A DNA stretch of 64,000 nt from Brumimicrobium glaciale (GTDB lineage Bacteria; Bacteroidota; Bacteroidia; Flavobacteriales_D; Crocinitomicaceae), in assembly GCF_004152935.1 (NCBI RefSeq), contig NZ_SETE01000003.1, positions 62,001 through 126,000 on the forward strand. The letters run 5' to 3'. The position numbers were made by a program, and so were the translations under genes. The notes beneath the pieces were generated by a model. That model was not told the origin of the DNA and ran no database searches. It worked only from the letters and a program-made list of their open reading frames with translations. Positions 10,571 through 19,081 of this stretch are shown in pieces. The stretch's first letter is position 1. Every line of letters begins with the position of its first letter.

Positions 10571-13363
10571 TTATTGTTTTACAATTTTGAAGGTTTTTTG
10601 TCCATCGTTATTGTAAACTCTTAAAGTATAAATTCCTTTCTCAAGGTGATCAATTACTAAAGTAGCAACAGATGCATTACTTAATATTTTGTTTTCAACC
10701 AATACAACACGTCCATTCATGTCTAGCATCTCTACTTTTAAAGAAGCTGTGTTAGATGGGTTAGCTATATTCAATTGACTTGATGTTGGATTAGGATATA
10801 CTGAAATATCAGTAAACATCTCTTCTGCAACAGACAAAAAATCACAATCTGGTCTTACTCCTACCTCTACAGTTGCTGTATCCGCTGGACAAACACCATT
10901 ATTGGCAATATAAGTAAAGTTATATTGACCTGGGATATTTGCTGCTTTTGGCTGAGAGTTTGGAAGCGGTGTATTCGTAAAATCAAACCACTGTCCACCC
11001 ATATCTATGTTACCTGATAATGCTTCAAAAAGATTAATTGGTTCATTTTTACAAACAGAAAGTGATCCATCACTACCTGCAGAAGAACTTCCAAATACAT
11101 TGATTGTTGCGAAAGTCGTATCATAACACACCGTTCTTTCAACATAGAAAACATCGTAAGTACCTGTTGGTAAATAAGTCACTTCTAGAATTGAATCTTG
11201 GCTAAGGAAATTTGGCTGTCCAGGGAACGACCATTCACCTCCACCGTTTGGTTTAACTATAATGTTGTTGTTTAAGTCAACAGTATTGTCTAACCTACAA
11301 ACGTCTAATATACCGTCAACACCACCAAGATCGCTACAGTCATCAATTCTAACTTCATCCAGTAAAATGTCGTTGTAGTAAGAATAACTTGCAGTAACTG
11401 ATTTATTAACCATGAAACGTATTTGTACTAAATTGTTTGAGTATGCACTTAGGTCATAATTAACAAACTCCCAATTAGGACTATCACCTTTAAGTGTATC
11501 AATAAAATTCCAGTTGTTACCATCGAACAACTCAATAATTAAAGGAACGTTATCCCCTGGGTTATTCGTATTGTTACTGAACCATTCAAAAGATAAAAAT
11601 GGATTATTCAATTGAGAGATATCAATTTGAGGAGTAACTAACATTACACTATCAGCGTATGGTGAGTTCCCATCAACTTTGGTAAATTCTCCAGCATTTC
11701 TTCCATTATTTGCTGCTCCGAAATCTCCTTGGTCATTAAAGTTCCATGTGTTATTTACACTAGTACTCACTGTAGATGATGTATTATCCCAACACTGTGG
11801 TTGAACAGCATTGTTGAATCCTTCGTAATAAGGTGCAACAGCAATTCCACAAGCTGTATAAACAGAGAAAGGTCCTCTAAAAGCACTTAAATCTCCATTT
11901 CCACAATTAGATTGCACATAGAAATCATATTGCATACTTGGATTTAAACCTATAATTGTAAAAGGGTTACTTGTAGCAGCTGCCATTGTTCCGTTACCCG
12001 GAGTAAATCCACTTACACCATACTCTATATTCCAAGCAGTAGAACCGTTTAATTCATTCCACATTAATTCAACAGAGTTTGTAGTTGTGCTTACTGTATC
12101 AATATCTAATACAGGAAGACAGGATGGAGGCGAAACTATTTCTAAAGTATAATCTTCAGCTTCTGCACTACTTCCTGAACATGCACTAGGTGTACCTCCT
12201 AAATAATCAGAAACTACTCTCATTCTGTATTGACCAACTGGGGTTCCGGCTGGAATCATTACTGAACCAGAAGTAGGCATAGCAGTGTATCCTGAAGATG
12301 AGTAAACTTTTTCTGCTGGACTAAAAGCAAAATCATTGTTTAAGTCAACAAAAATAGAAGTACCATACGTTGAAGTATTACTTGCTTCGATTGTAAAATC
12401 AATAATTTGTGTTTCATAAGCTTGTAAAACAATTGTTGAGAAATCAGAATAACCAGAAGTAGTTATTCCAGCTCCAGAGCTTAAGTTACTAATATTCTGA
12501 ACTGCACCAATTGTTGTAAAAGAACTGATATGTTGAGGAGAAGAACTTGAAATTGTGAATGCACAATAATCATTAGAGAAGAAGAAAGGACCAGCCCATC
12601 CACTTAGGTCACCATTTCCACAGTCAGATTGAACGTAAAATTCATAATCCGTCATTGGTGTAACTGTAAAAGTGTAAGGATTATTAGCCACTCCATTTAC
12701 TGTAGTTCCGTTACCAGGTAAAAATCCGGCTGCACCATATTCTATATTCCAAGATGTAGCTGAGTTAATTTCAGTCCATCCAATCTCTGCAGAATTAGAA
12801 GTTAAACCTGAAGTATAAATGTTTTGTGGAGGTAAACAAGACGGAGCAGCAACTATTTCGATTGTATAATCCTCTGCTTCAGCATCAGACTGCCCACAAG
12901 GCCCAGGAGTTCCACCTCCTAAATATGCAGCAATAACTCTCATTCTGTACTGTCCCATCGCCGTTGCGGCAGGAACAGTAAATGAATTAGACAGTGGTAA
13001 TGATGTATACCCTGTTGTTCCATAAACTTTTTCAGCAGGATCAAAAGTAAAATCATTATTCCAATCAATAAAAATTGACACTCCATAAGTAGAAGTGTTA
13101 CTTGCTTCAATGGTAAAATCGACTGTTTGGGTCTCGTAAGACTGTAAAACAGTTGAAGTGAAGTCAGAATAGCCTGATGTTGTAGTGCCTTGACCTGATC
13201 CTATGTTATTAATATTCGTAACAGCTCCTGTCGTAACAAAGTTATTAATATGTTTAGGAGAACTTGATGTTATTATGTAATCACAATATGTTTGCGCATT
13301 AAGATTTGAGCCAAATGTAAAAGCTGTAAAAAGCATCAAACCTTTTAGTAAATTTTTCTTCAT
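10571..13363 (-). CDS. T9SS-secreted GEVED/FN3/anchor-J protein (paralog 5)
   Basis: A 930-residue exported protein. Signal peptide (1-24, ending FGSNLNAQT), GEVED domain (about 26-175, with VDFTIEASN, IFIDWNNDF and AEAEDYTIEIV), FN3 (178-262), second GEVED (266-415), FN3 (420-505), anchor-J/MAM-like domain (508-690), family spacer (VKPNGGGEWSFPG) and T9SS type A sorting domain (852-930). The two GEVED-FN3 pairs are internal repeats of each other. GEVED and FN3 modules are common in large secreted proteins of Bacteroidota, often beside adhesins or proteases, but no catalytic domain is seen here. It is the first gene of the five-gene array in the direction of transcription. Confidence 0.87.
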   Translation of the reverse strand: MKKNLLKGLMLFTAFTFGSNLNAQTYCDYIITSSSPKHINNFVTTGAVTNINNIGSGQGTTTSGYSDFTSTVLQSYETQTVDFTIEASNTSTYGVSIFIDWNNDFTFDPAEKVYGTTGYTSLPLSNSFTVPAATAMGQYRMRVIAAYLGGGTPGPCGQSDAEAEDYTIEIVAAPSCLPPQNIYTSGLTSNSAEIGWTEINSATSWNIEYGAAGFLPGNGTTVNGVANNPYTFTVTPMTDYEFYVQSDCGNGDLSGWAGPFFFSNDYCAFTISSSSPQHISSFTTIGAVQNISNLSSGAGITTSGYSDFSTIVLQAYETQIIDFTIEASNTSTYGTSIFVDLNNDFAFSPAEKVYSSSGYTAMPTSGSVMIPAGTPVGQYRMRVVSDYLGGTPSACSGSSAEAEDYTLEIVSPPSCLPVLDIDTVSTTTNSVELMWNELNGSTAWNIEYGVSGFTPGNGTMAAATSNPFTIIGLNPSMQYDFYVQSNCGNGDLSAFRGPFSVYTACGIAVAPYYEGFNNAVQPQCWDNTSSTVSTSVNNTWNFNDQGDFGAANNGRNAGEFTKVDGNSPYADSVMLVTPQIDISQLNNPFLSFEWFSNNTNNPGDNVPLIIELFDGNNWNFIDTLKGDSPNWEFVNYDLSAYSNNLVQIRFMVNKSVTASYSYYNDILLDEVRIDDCSDLGGVDGILDVCRLDNTVDLNNNIIVKPNGGGEWSFPGQPNFLSQDSILEVTYLPTGTYDVFYVERTVCYDTTFATINVFGSSSAGSDGSLSVCKNEPINLFEALSGNIDMGGQWFDFTNTPLPNSQPKAANIPGQYNFTYIANNGVCPADTATVEVGVRPDCDFLSVAEEMFTDISVYPNPTSSQLNIANPSNTASLKVEMLDMNGRVVLVENKILSNASVATLVIDHLEKGIYTLRVYNNDGQKTFKIVKQ

Positions 13364-13394
13364 GTATTTTAGTATATAGTTTAATAATTGAACC

Positions 13395-13422
13395 CAAACA
13401 TAGCCCTAAATCCGAATTTAGG
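13395..13422 (-). promoter_or_regulatory. -7 element and adjoining palindrome before paralog 5
   Basis: On the minus strand TATGTTTG (13395-13402) matches the TAnnTTTG -7 element. Directly upstream lies a near-perfect palindrome CCTAAATCCGAATTTAGG (13405-13422) in the -33/-7 spacer, a position where a repressor or activator could bind. The binding protein is unknown. Confidence 0.45.
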
Positions 13423-13649
13423 AGTTGAAAAAATGTTAAATATTTGGAAAAGATTTACACCTCTAAATGTTAAGTATAGCTGAGGACCTAGCGGTTTTAC
13501 ACAATCTTTTTATTACAGAATATCACCTCCAAATTAATAACCATTTGACAACATGATCAATAGAGGGTTAAAACGTTTTAAAACGCTATGGATGTTCTAA
13601 TGAAAATACTAAAATCAGAAAGAAGAAATATTTTAGTTTTATAAAAGCA

Positions 13650-13680
13650 AAAAAGGGAGCTCCGAAGAAACTCCCTTATT
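13650..13680 (-). terminator. terminator after the TonB-dependent receptor
   Basis: A stem AAGGGAG / CTCCCTT (13653-13659 and 13671-13677) followed on the minus strand by a six-T run, about 20 nt past the receptor stop. Confidence 0.75.
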
Positions 13681-13697
13681 CAATTGATTATTGTCTA

Positions 13698-16178
13698 TTA
13701 TAACTTCAATAACAAACGCAACATAATATTTCTTCCAGCTTGTGGATAGTAAAAATTCTCTTGTGTTCTGTCTCCACCTACTAAATAAGAAAAGGTGTAA
13801 CCATTGTTTTCGTACATTTCATTGAATAAATTATTGATTCGACCACCTATTGTGATTTCTTCGAAACCTAGAGCAGCAAAACTATAAGATAGATCTAAAT
13901 GACTTACGAAATAAGCATCCATAGAACGAGATTCATTTGATGTATTGTCAAGGAATTGTTTTCCAACGAATTTATTCATCAAGCTTATTCTTAATCCTTT
14001 TACTGGAGCGTAATTTAAAGCTAAACCTGTAATTATAGAAGGTGAAAATGCTAAATCTGTTGTTCCATATTCAATAACTGTTTGTGGAATTGTGTTGAAT
14101 GAAGCATCATAACTGTCCACATATTCCACAAAGTTTTTGATCTTGTTTTGACTCAATGAAAGATTAGCCGTAATACCTAATTTCTTCAGGATTTGATAAC
14201 CTCCTTCTAATTCTAATCCTAAACGGTAACTTTCGTCCACATTTGTTCTTGTGTAACCACCAACATCATTGATTTCTCCTGTTAAAACCAATTGATTATC
14301 ATACAACATATGGTAGATATTTGCATTTAAGAAAGCTTTCTTGTTTGTTAACCTGTAACCCGCTTCTAAATTGTATAAAACTTCAGCTGACGGTCTGTTG
14401 GCCAATGTTTTTTCACGGAAATCTTTTCTAACAGGTTCACGATTTGCAATTGCATAAGAAGCATAAACAGAGTTCTGTGCATTGAAACGGTAAGACAAAC
14501 CCGCTTTTGGATTAATAAAATTATAAAATACTCTTTGATCCAACTCAGCAATTTCTCCGTTAACTTCATCAATTCCTAAAAACTGATAATCGATGTGTCT
14601 GTATTGAGCATCAGCAAAAAACGTAAACTTCTTCCATTCATAACTTGCTTTAGCAAAGAGATTACCATCATATTTTGTGGATGTATTGTCGTAATATTTA
14701 TCTCCTTTTTTATTGTTCGGCATATATTCCGCCCAAATAACATCTCCAAAGTGATCTCCAACATACTTATTTAATCCTCCACCTAAAACAAGTTCAAGAC
14801 CTTTATTATTAGCATAATTGAAATTAAAAACTCCACCACCAAAATGATTATCTAACCACCTTCTTCTGATTAAATCCATTCTATCAATTGAATCACCATT
14901 CACAACGATAGGTGCATAACCATATTTAGAAAACTTATCATCGGTTTCATAATTTTCATAATATCCAAGACCTCTCGTATAATGTCCTGCAACTTTCATG
15001 TTCCAATTTTTGTTGAACTGATATGCATAATGCAATTGGTAATGATCTTGCTGATAATTGTCCGTTTCGTTTTCGTAGGTGTAAGCATTATAAGTTCTTC
15101 CAGAATTCAATAAGTTTTCCAAATCTGAATCAGACAAACCGTTGCGACCTGCGTAGTCAATCATGGCTTGTTCATCACCCTCTACTCTACTCTCAGGAGT
15201 TCCATACCAAGCTTGATATGTTTTTTCTTTCCCACTGAAGATATTTAATCTTAAAGTCGATTTTTTACCGTGATATGCTCCAGAAAGAAAATAAGATTTC
15301 AAATCTGCACTAGATCGGTCAATATAACCTTCAGATTTAATTCTCGAAAGTCGCGCATCAACTGTAAACTTGTTATTAATCATTCCTGTCCCTACGTTTA
15401 CAGAATTTCGGATGGTATTGAAAGAACCGCCAGAATTATCAATAACTGCGTAAGGTTTTTGCTTGAGTTTATTGGTTGCAATATTAATACTTGCACCAAA
15501 TGCTCCAGCACCGTTAGAAGATGTTCCCACCCCACGTTGAACTTGCATGCTTTCAATTGAAGAGGAAAAGTCGGGCATATTCACCCAGAAAACTCCTTGT
15601 GATTCTCCATCGTTCATTGGAATTCCATCTACCGTTACGTTGGTTCTTGTTGGATCTACTCCCCGAATTCTAAATCCAGTGTAACCAACTCCAGCACCTG
15701 CGTCTGATGTTACAACAGTTGATGGCATTGACGATAACAAATATGGCAAATCTTGACCATAATTTTGCTTTTCGATGTCTTCTGCACTAATATTTGTATA
15801 AGTTGTCGGCGTTTTTTTATTTGCCCTAACTGCACGCACATCAATTCCTTCTTGCATAAAGAAAGAAGGCTTCATAGAAAAGTTAACCACTTGATTTTTG
15901 TCCAACACGATGGTTTGAGACAATGTTTCATACCCAAATAAACTTGCTTTCAGTTCGTAGGTACCATTTTTAAGATTTTTGATGACAAAATCGCCATCTG
16001 ATTGAGTAATTGCTCCGGAATTCTGTCCAACAACGAAAACGGTTGCACCAGTAAGTGCTTCACCGACATCATTTTGGACTTTACCAGAGATTTGTAATTG
16101 TGCGATTGCACTTGATGACAGCAATAAAGCTGCTGTCAAAGCTTTCATAACATTTCTTGTTTTCATGTTGTAAAACAT
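13698..16178 (-). CDS. TonB-dependent outer-membrane receptor, probably for thiamine
   Basis: An 826-residue receptor. Several Met codons lie at the front; MKTRNV (16166) or MKAL gives a clean signal peptide ending SSSAIAQ. Next come a CarboxypepD_reg-like beta-sandwich (about 30-110, ISGKVQNDVGEALTGATVFV), a plug domain (about 125-240, with LPYLLSSMPSTVVTSDAGAG and TVDGIPMNDGESQGVFW) and a 22-strand-type barrel ending in RNIMLRLLLKL. Energised by TonB-ExbBD, it would pull a scarce ligand across the outer membrane. The TPP riboswitch in its leader points to thiamine or a precursor (known for TPP-controlled TonB receptors in Bacteroidota; substrate here inferred). No inner-membrane thiamine transporter is adjacent. 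It is a single-gene transcript with its own terminator. Confidence 0.9.
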   Translation of the reverse strand: MFYNMKTRNVMKALTAALLLSSSAIAQLQISGKVQNDVGEALTGATVFVVGQNSGAITQSDGDFVIKNLKNGTYELKASLFGYETLSQTIVLDKNQVVNFSMKPSFFMQEGIDVRAVRANKKTPTTYTNISAEDIEKQNYGQDLPYLLSSMPSTVVTSDAGAGVGYTGFRIRGVDPTRTNVTVDGIPMNDGESQGVFWVNMPDFSSSIESMQVQRGVGTSSNGAGAFGASINIATNKLKQKPYAVIDNSGGSFNTIRNSVNVGTGMINNKFTVDARLSRIKSEGYIDRSSADLKSYFLSGAYHGKKSTLRLNIFSGKEKTYQAWYGTPESRVEGDEQAMIDYAGRNGLSDSDLENLLNSGRTYNAYTYENETDNYQQDHYQLHYAYQFNKNWNMKVAGHYTRGLGYYENYETDDKFSKYGYAPIVVNGDSIDRMDLIRRRWLDNHFGGGVFNFNYANNKGLELVLGGGLNKYVGDHFGDVIWAEYMPNNKKGDKYYDNTSTKYDGNLFAKASYEWKKFTFFADAQYRHIDYQFLGIDEVNGEIAELDQRVFYNFINPKAGLSYRFNAQNSVYASYAIANREPVRKDFREKTLANRPSAEVLYNLEAGYRLTNKKAFLNANIYHMLYDNQLVLTGEINDVGGYTRTNVDESYRLGLELEGGYQILKKLGITANLSLSQNKIKNFVEYVDSYDASFNTIPQTVIEYGTTDLAFSPSIITGLALNYAPVKGLRISLMNKFVGKQFLDNTSNESRSMDAYFVSHLDLSYSFAALGFEEITIGGRINNLFNEMYENNGYTFSYLVGGDRTQENFYYPQAGRNIMLRLLLKL

Positions 16179-16213
16179 TTAACAAGAATCAGGGGCTAAT
16201 TCTTGGATTTATA

Positions 16214-16237
16214 ATAATCCGATTGTTATCGGATTCG
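16214..16237 (-). promoter_or_regulatory. hairpin between riboswitch and receptor start (likely expression platform)
   Basis: AATCCGAT-TGTT-ATCGGATT (16216-16235) is a perfect 8-bp stem lying between the TPP aptamer and the start codon. It may act in the switch as a terminator or antiterminator arm or as a block to ribosome access. It has the same arms as two intergenic palindromes at 40784 and 54398, so it could instead be a captured repeat. Confidence 0.4.
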
Positions 16238-16261
16238 AATTAACACTATTGTTTCTTGGTC

Positions 16262-16347
16262 ATCTTCCCGCCGCAGGTACTAGCCTGATCCGGTTCAATG
16301 GGTATAATCTCAGTCCGTCAGTTGACGGACACCCCTTAGAGACGCGG
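16262..16347 (-). ncRNA. TPP riboswitch (THI element)
   Basis: The minus strand shows the conserved TPP aptamer core: GGGGTGTCC, a short variable hairpin (CGTCAACTGACG), CTGAGATTATACCC (complement of 16300-16313), then GATCAGGCTAGTACC and a closing GCGGGAAG. The order and the two conserved loops match the thiamine pyrophosphate riboswitch. It lies about 85-170 nt before the start of the TonB-dependent receptor, so high intracellular TPP should lower receptor expression. Confidence 0.93.
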
Positions 16348-16355
16348 CAAAGATA
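16348..16355 (-). promoter_or_regulatory. -7 promoter element before the TPP riboswitch
   Basis: On the minus strand TATCTTTG matches TAnnTTTG and ends exactly where the aptamer begins, placing the transcript start at the 5' side of the riboswitch. No clear -33 TTTG is seen. Confidence 0.55.
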
Positions 16356-16498
16356 TGAATGAAATTTGATTCTTAACGATAAATTTTAAATAACTCATGC
16401 CGCTTCAAATAAACTAGTTCAATCGTAGAATGAAAAATTAAAAATGAAGAATGAAAAAGGTGAAATCCTAAAATACGACGATGTGTTTTGGAATATAA

Positions 16499-16951
16499 TT
16501 ATACCCCGAAAATTTCAAGAACCTTTTTATTTCTGAATTCAAAAATTTCTTTCACTTTACTTTTGACGAACAAAGCATGAGCGATTTTTCCGAAAATTCC
16601 AAAGGGAATAACGTAAGATAAAATGTCTTCCATTTCTACTCCGCCTTCTACTTTTCTGAAATGATGTTCATGGTGCCAGATTTTGTATGGGCCTTTTCTT
16701 TGTTCATCGACGAAATAAGATAAATGCTCAACTTTGGTGATTTCTGTAATCCAATTCATCGGAATATTTAACATTGGAGTTACTGTATATTCGATCATCA
16801 GACCTTCATACATTTTCTCTGGAATTTCATTTTTCACATGAAAACCCATATAAGAAGGAGTGATTTTTTTCAAGTTATTAGGTGATGAGAAAAAGTCCCA
16901 ACATGTTTCTAAATCCGTTGGAACAAATTGCTTATGTTTTAATTGATACAT
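16499..16951 (-). CDS. SRPBCC-fold (START-like) protein
   Basis: 150 residues beginning MYQLKHKQFVPTDLETCWDFF, the usual opening of SRPBCC/Bet v1-like proteins, in which the first strand is followed by helices containing W-FF. The interior matches the cyclase/dehydrase-type members: PMNWITEITKVEHLSYFVDEQ and a PYKIWHHEHHF strand. No signal peptide, so cytoplasmic; the fold makes a hydrophobic pocket for a lipid or small ligand. The ligand cannot be inferred. It stands alone between the riboswitch region and a divergent gene. Confidence 0.8.
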   Translation of the reverse strand: MYQLKHKQFVPTDLETCWDFFSSPNNLKKITPSYMGFHVKNEIPEKMYEGLMIEYTVTPMLNIPMNWITEITKVEHLSYFVDEQRKGPYKIWHHEHHFRKVEGGVEMEDILSYVIPFGIFGKIAHALFVKSKVKEIFEFRNKKVLEIFGV

Positions 16952-17121
16952 TTCTGTTGTGTTTTGGTATAGAACAGATAGGGAGGGATTTTGTTTTAGA
17001 AGATTAATGAAAAAAGAAAATCCATTTTTTATAATGATTAGTATTTGAGGAATAAAAGAATTAATTTTAATTTGTAGAAAACAGTACTCAGATAAATTAC
17101 ATAGCTAATAAATTAGATACA

Positions 17122-17532
17122 ATGCCCCTTGTTACAATAATGACATCTGATAATAATATTGACATTCATATGATGAAAGGTAAACTCGAAAGCGAGGAAA
17201 TCACATGTTATGTTTTTGATGAAAATATTGTGACCCTTAACCCTCTTTTCAATATTGCAGTAGGAGGAATTAAACTCAGGGTCCACGAATTGGATGCCGA
17301 AAAAGCAAAAGATATAATTAAAGAGATCAATTCAACTCCATCGAGAGATGAATTTCAAAATGTGATAAAATGTCCTCAATGTGGTTCTGAAAGTTTGTAT
17401 ACAAACTTTAGATCAATGAAAGGAATTTTCGGATTAATTTCAGCAATTATCTCTTTTATACTATCCATATTCCCGATTTACTTTAAATCAGTATATAAAT
17501 GCAAGGCGTGTGATTTCGAGTTTAAAGGGTAG
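17122..17532 (+). CDS. DUF2007 protein with C-terminal zinc ribbon
   Basis: 136 residues. The first 70 match the DUF2007 'putative signal-transducing' domain (MPLVTIMTSDNNIDIHMMKG, a small ferredoxin-like fold). They are followed by a split zinc ribbon (CPQC about 91-94, CKAC near the end) that flanks a hydrophobic segment (about 112-127, IFGLISAIISFILSIFPIYF), so it is probably membrane-tethered. The role of this family is not known. Convergent with the MscS gene, 39 bp away. Confidence 0.7.
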   Translation: MPLVTIMTSDNNIDIHMMKGKLESEEITCYVFDENIVTLNPLFNIAVGGIKLRVHELDAEKAKDIIKEINSTPSRDEFQNVIKCPQCGSESLYTNFRSMKGIFGLISAIISFILSIFPIYFKSVYKCKACDFEFKG

Positions 17533-17571
17533 AGAGAGGTCTAAAAAACTGTTTTAAAACATTTCTCTCCA

Positions 17572-18486
17572 CTATTCCTTCTCCTCCTTAGCAAACCTCA
17601 CAGGGAAATCTTTTTCATTTCCATACAATTTGATTTCTTGAATATCTGCTGGCATACTGAACCCTCCTTTTTCTAATGCTTCTTTGACGTTTCTAATTAC
17701 ATTTCCTTTTGTGATCAATGCGCTTTTTCTGAAGTCTTTTGTGTCTACCCAAAAGTAAACTTTTAGATTTACTGTGCTAGTAGCTAGTTCGTCTTCGATT
17801 ACAAAGTTTTCATGTTCTTCGTCTGAAATCACATCTGGCTCAACCCTTAAAGTGTTTAGAATTGCAATTTTTGCTTCGCTGATATTATTTTCATAAGCGA
17901 TACCCACAATAAATTCCCAACGGTAAAAACCATCTTCTGTGTAATTGGTAACAGGCTTTGTAAGCACATCGCTGTTGGGTATGTAGACATCCTTTCCATC
18001 AAAGGTTTTTAGTTTTGTGTAGCGAAATTCTAATGCTTTTACTTTTCCGAAGTTTTCTCCAATTTCAACCGTATCGTTAACATCATAAGGTCTGTTGAAA
18101 GCCAAAATTACGCCTGCTATAAAGTTCTCACCAATGTCTTTAAAGGCAAATCCTAATACAACCGCACCTGCGCCCGCTGCCGTTAAAACTCCAGTAGCTA
18201 TTGAGCCTAAACCAGCAGCTTTAAGTGCCAACATTATTGCAATTAAGATTAATGTTATTTTTATTGCTCTACTCAAAAAGCGACTCATTAATGGATCTTG
18301 CGTTTTTTTCGATATGCGTTTTAATGCAAATCGTCCTATGACAGAAGCTATTAAAACTCCCAAAATTATGATCAACAATCCTAAGCCAATTCCAGGCAAT
18401 TGATGGACAAATTCATTAAAGAATTCAACAAACGAATCTGCAATAGATTTTGCTGAAGCTGGTTCTGTAATTATAGGTTTTGCCAT
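17572..18486 (-). CDS. MscS-family mechanosensitive channel
   Basis: 304 residues. Transmembrane helices at about 31-55 and 70-92 precede the pore-lining helix (about 98-130), which shows the Gly/Ala-rich MscS pattern AGAGAVVLGFAFKDIGENF. The beta domain follows (about 131-195, with FNRPYDVNDTVEIG and VYIPNSDVL) and then the alpha/beta C-terminal domain with a charged tail. It should open under membrane tension to release osmolytes during hypo-osmotic shock. A second, shorter MscS protein is encoded at 28212-29054; the two differ in the N-terminal part and the C-terminal extension. Single-gene unit. Confidence 0.9.
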   Translation of the reverse strand: MAKPIITEPASAKSIADSFVEFFNEFVHQLPGIGLGLLIIILGVLIASVIGRFALKRISKKTQDPLMSRFLSRAIKITLILIAIMLALKAAGLGSIATGVLTAAGAGAVVLGFAFKDIGENFIAGVILAFNRPYDVNDTVEIGENFGKVKALEFRYTKLKTFDGKDVYIPNSDVLTKPVTNYTEDGFYRWEFIVGIAYENNISEAKIAILNTLRVEPDVISDEEHENFVIEDELATSTVNLKVYFWVDTKDFRKSALITKGNVIRNVKEALEKGGFSMPADIQEIKLYGNEKDFPVRFAKEEKE

Positions 18487-18928
18487 ATTTTTATTTTTTC
18501 TATTTAATGATTTCTATGTTTTCAGTTGAAAAAATAAAGATTTTAAACTTAATCTCAACAATTCATGATGATTTTCTTTTAAAAAGACACGGAGGTTAAA
18601 AAATCAAAGGTTTCTTTTAAAAGTAAAATCAGTCCTCTTATTCACGGGAAAACACTTTAAATTAATTGGAATAATTACAGATATCGAAATAAAACAAACT
18701 GCATAAATGTTAAGAAATCAGAAATATCATTTCCGAAAACTTGAAACGAAAGCCCCTTATTAAATGCTAATAAAAACGTTCTAAGTCTTTAAAAACAAGA
18801 TGAAAAGCAGAATTTTATTACCATTTCAAAAGGTGGTTTAGCGTTAAATCTGTATGAGTACCTTACTGTAGGAATGTCATTTATTTCACTTTTTTTTATT
18901 ATTTTCCGGTAAAAATAAAACAAATATC
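18487..18928. other. intergenic region before the YqaE-like gene
   Basis: AT-rich, with no open frame I could support. It contains the upstream region of the MscS gene (minus) and of the small membrane-protein gene (plus). No clear hairpin or promoter match was found. Confidence 0.5.
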
Positions 18929-19081
18929 ATGTCACTACTCACAATTATTTTGAACATTTTACTTCCGCCATTAGCTGTATTTTTAAATCACGGATTGAGC
19001 GGAAAACTATTAATTAGCTTATTACTCACTCTAGTTGGATGGTTACCTGGAGTAATTTATGCTTTTTATGTGAATCAATAA
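18929..19081 (+). CDS. YqaE/Pmp3-family small membrane protein
   Basis: A 50-residue open frame reading MSLLTIILNILLPPLAVFLN, then a Gly-rich turn and a second hydrophobic helix ending GVIYAFYVNQ. Two transmembrane helices, the LPP motif in the first and a W-LPG-IYA pattern in the second are the signature of YqaE/Pmp3/UPF0057 proteins, which are linked to salt or membrane stress. Length is typical (about 50-55). ATG-to-stop is intact and codon use looks normal. Preceded by a run of about 400 bp without genes. Confidence 0.85.
   Translation: MSLLTIILNILLPPLAVFLNHGLSGKLLISLLLTLVGWLPGVIYAFYVNQ

Larger units (their letters stand above)
13364..13697. other. intergenic region between paralog 5 and the TonB receptor
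   Basis: No gene seen. The right side holds the receptor's terminator and the left side the promoter of paralog 5. The middle (13430-13640) is AT-rich without recognisable features. Confidence 0.6.

Noticed and set aside
15023-15941. Several Cys-rich plus-strand open frames opposite the TonB receptor
   Set aside because: They mirror the codon pattern of the receptor gene and show no independent features.
17533-17571. Terminator between DUF2007 and MscS genes
   Set aside because: Only short complementary pieces (GAGAG/CTCTC) around an AT-rich centre; not convincing.
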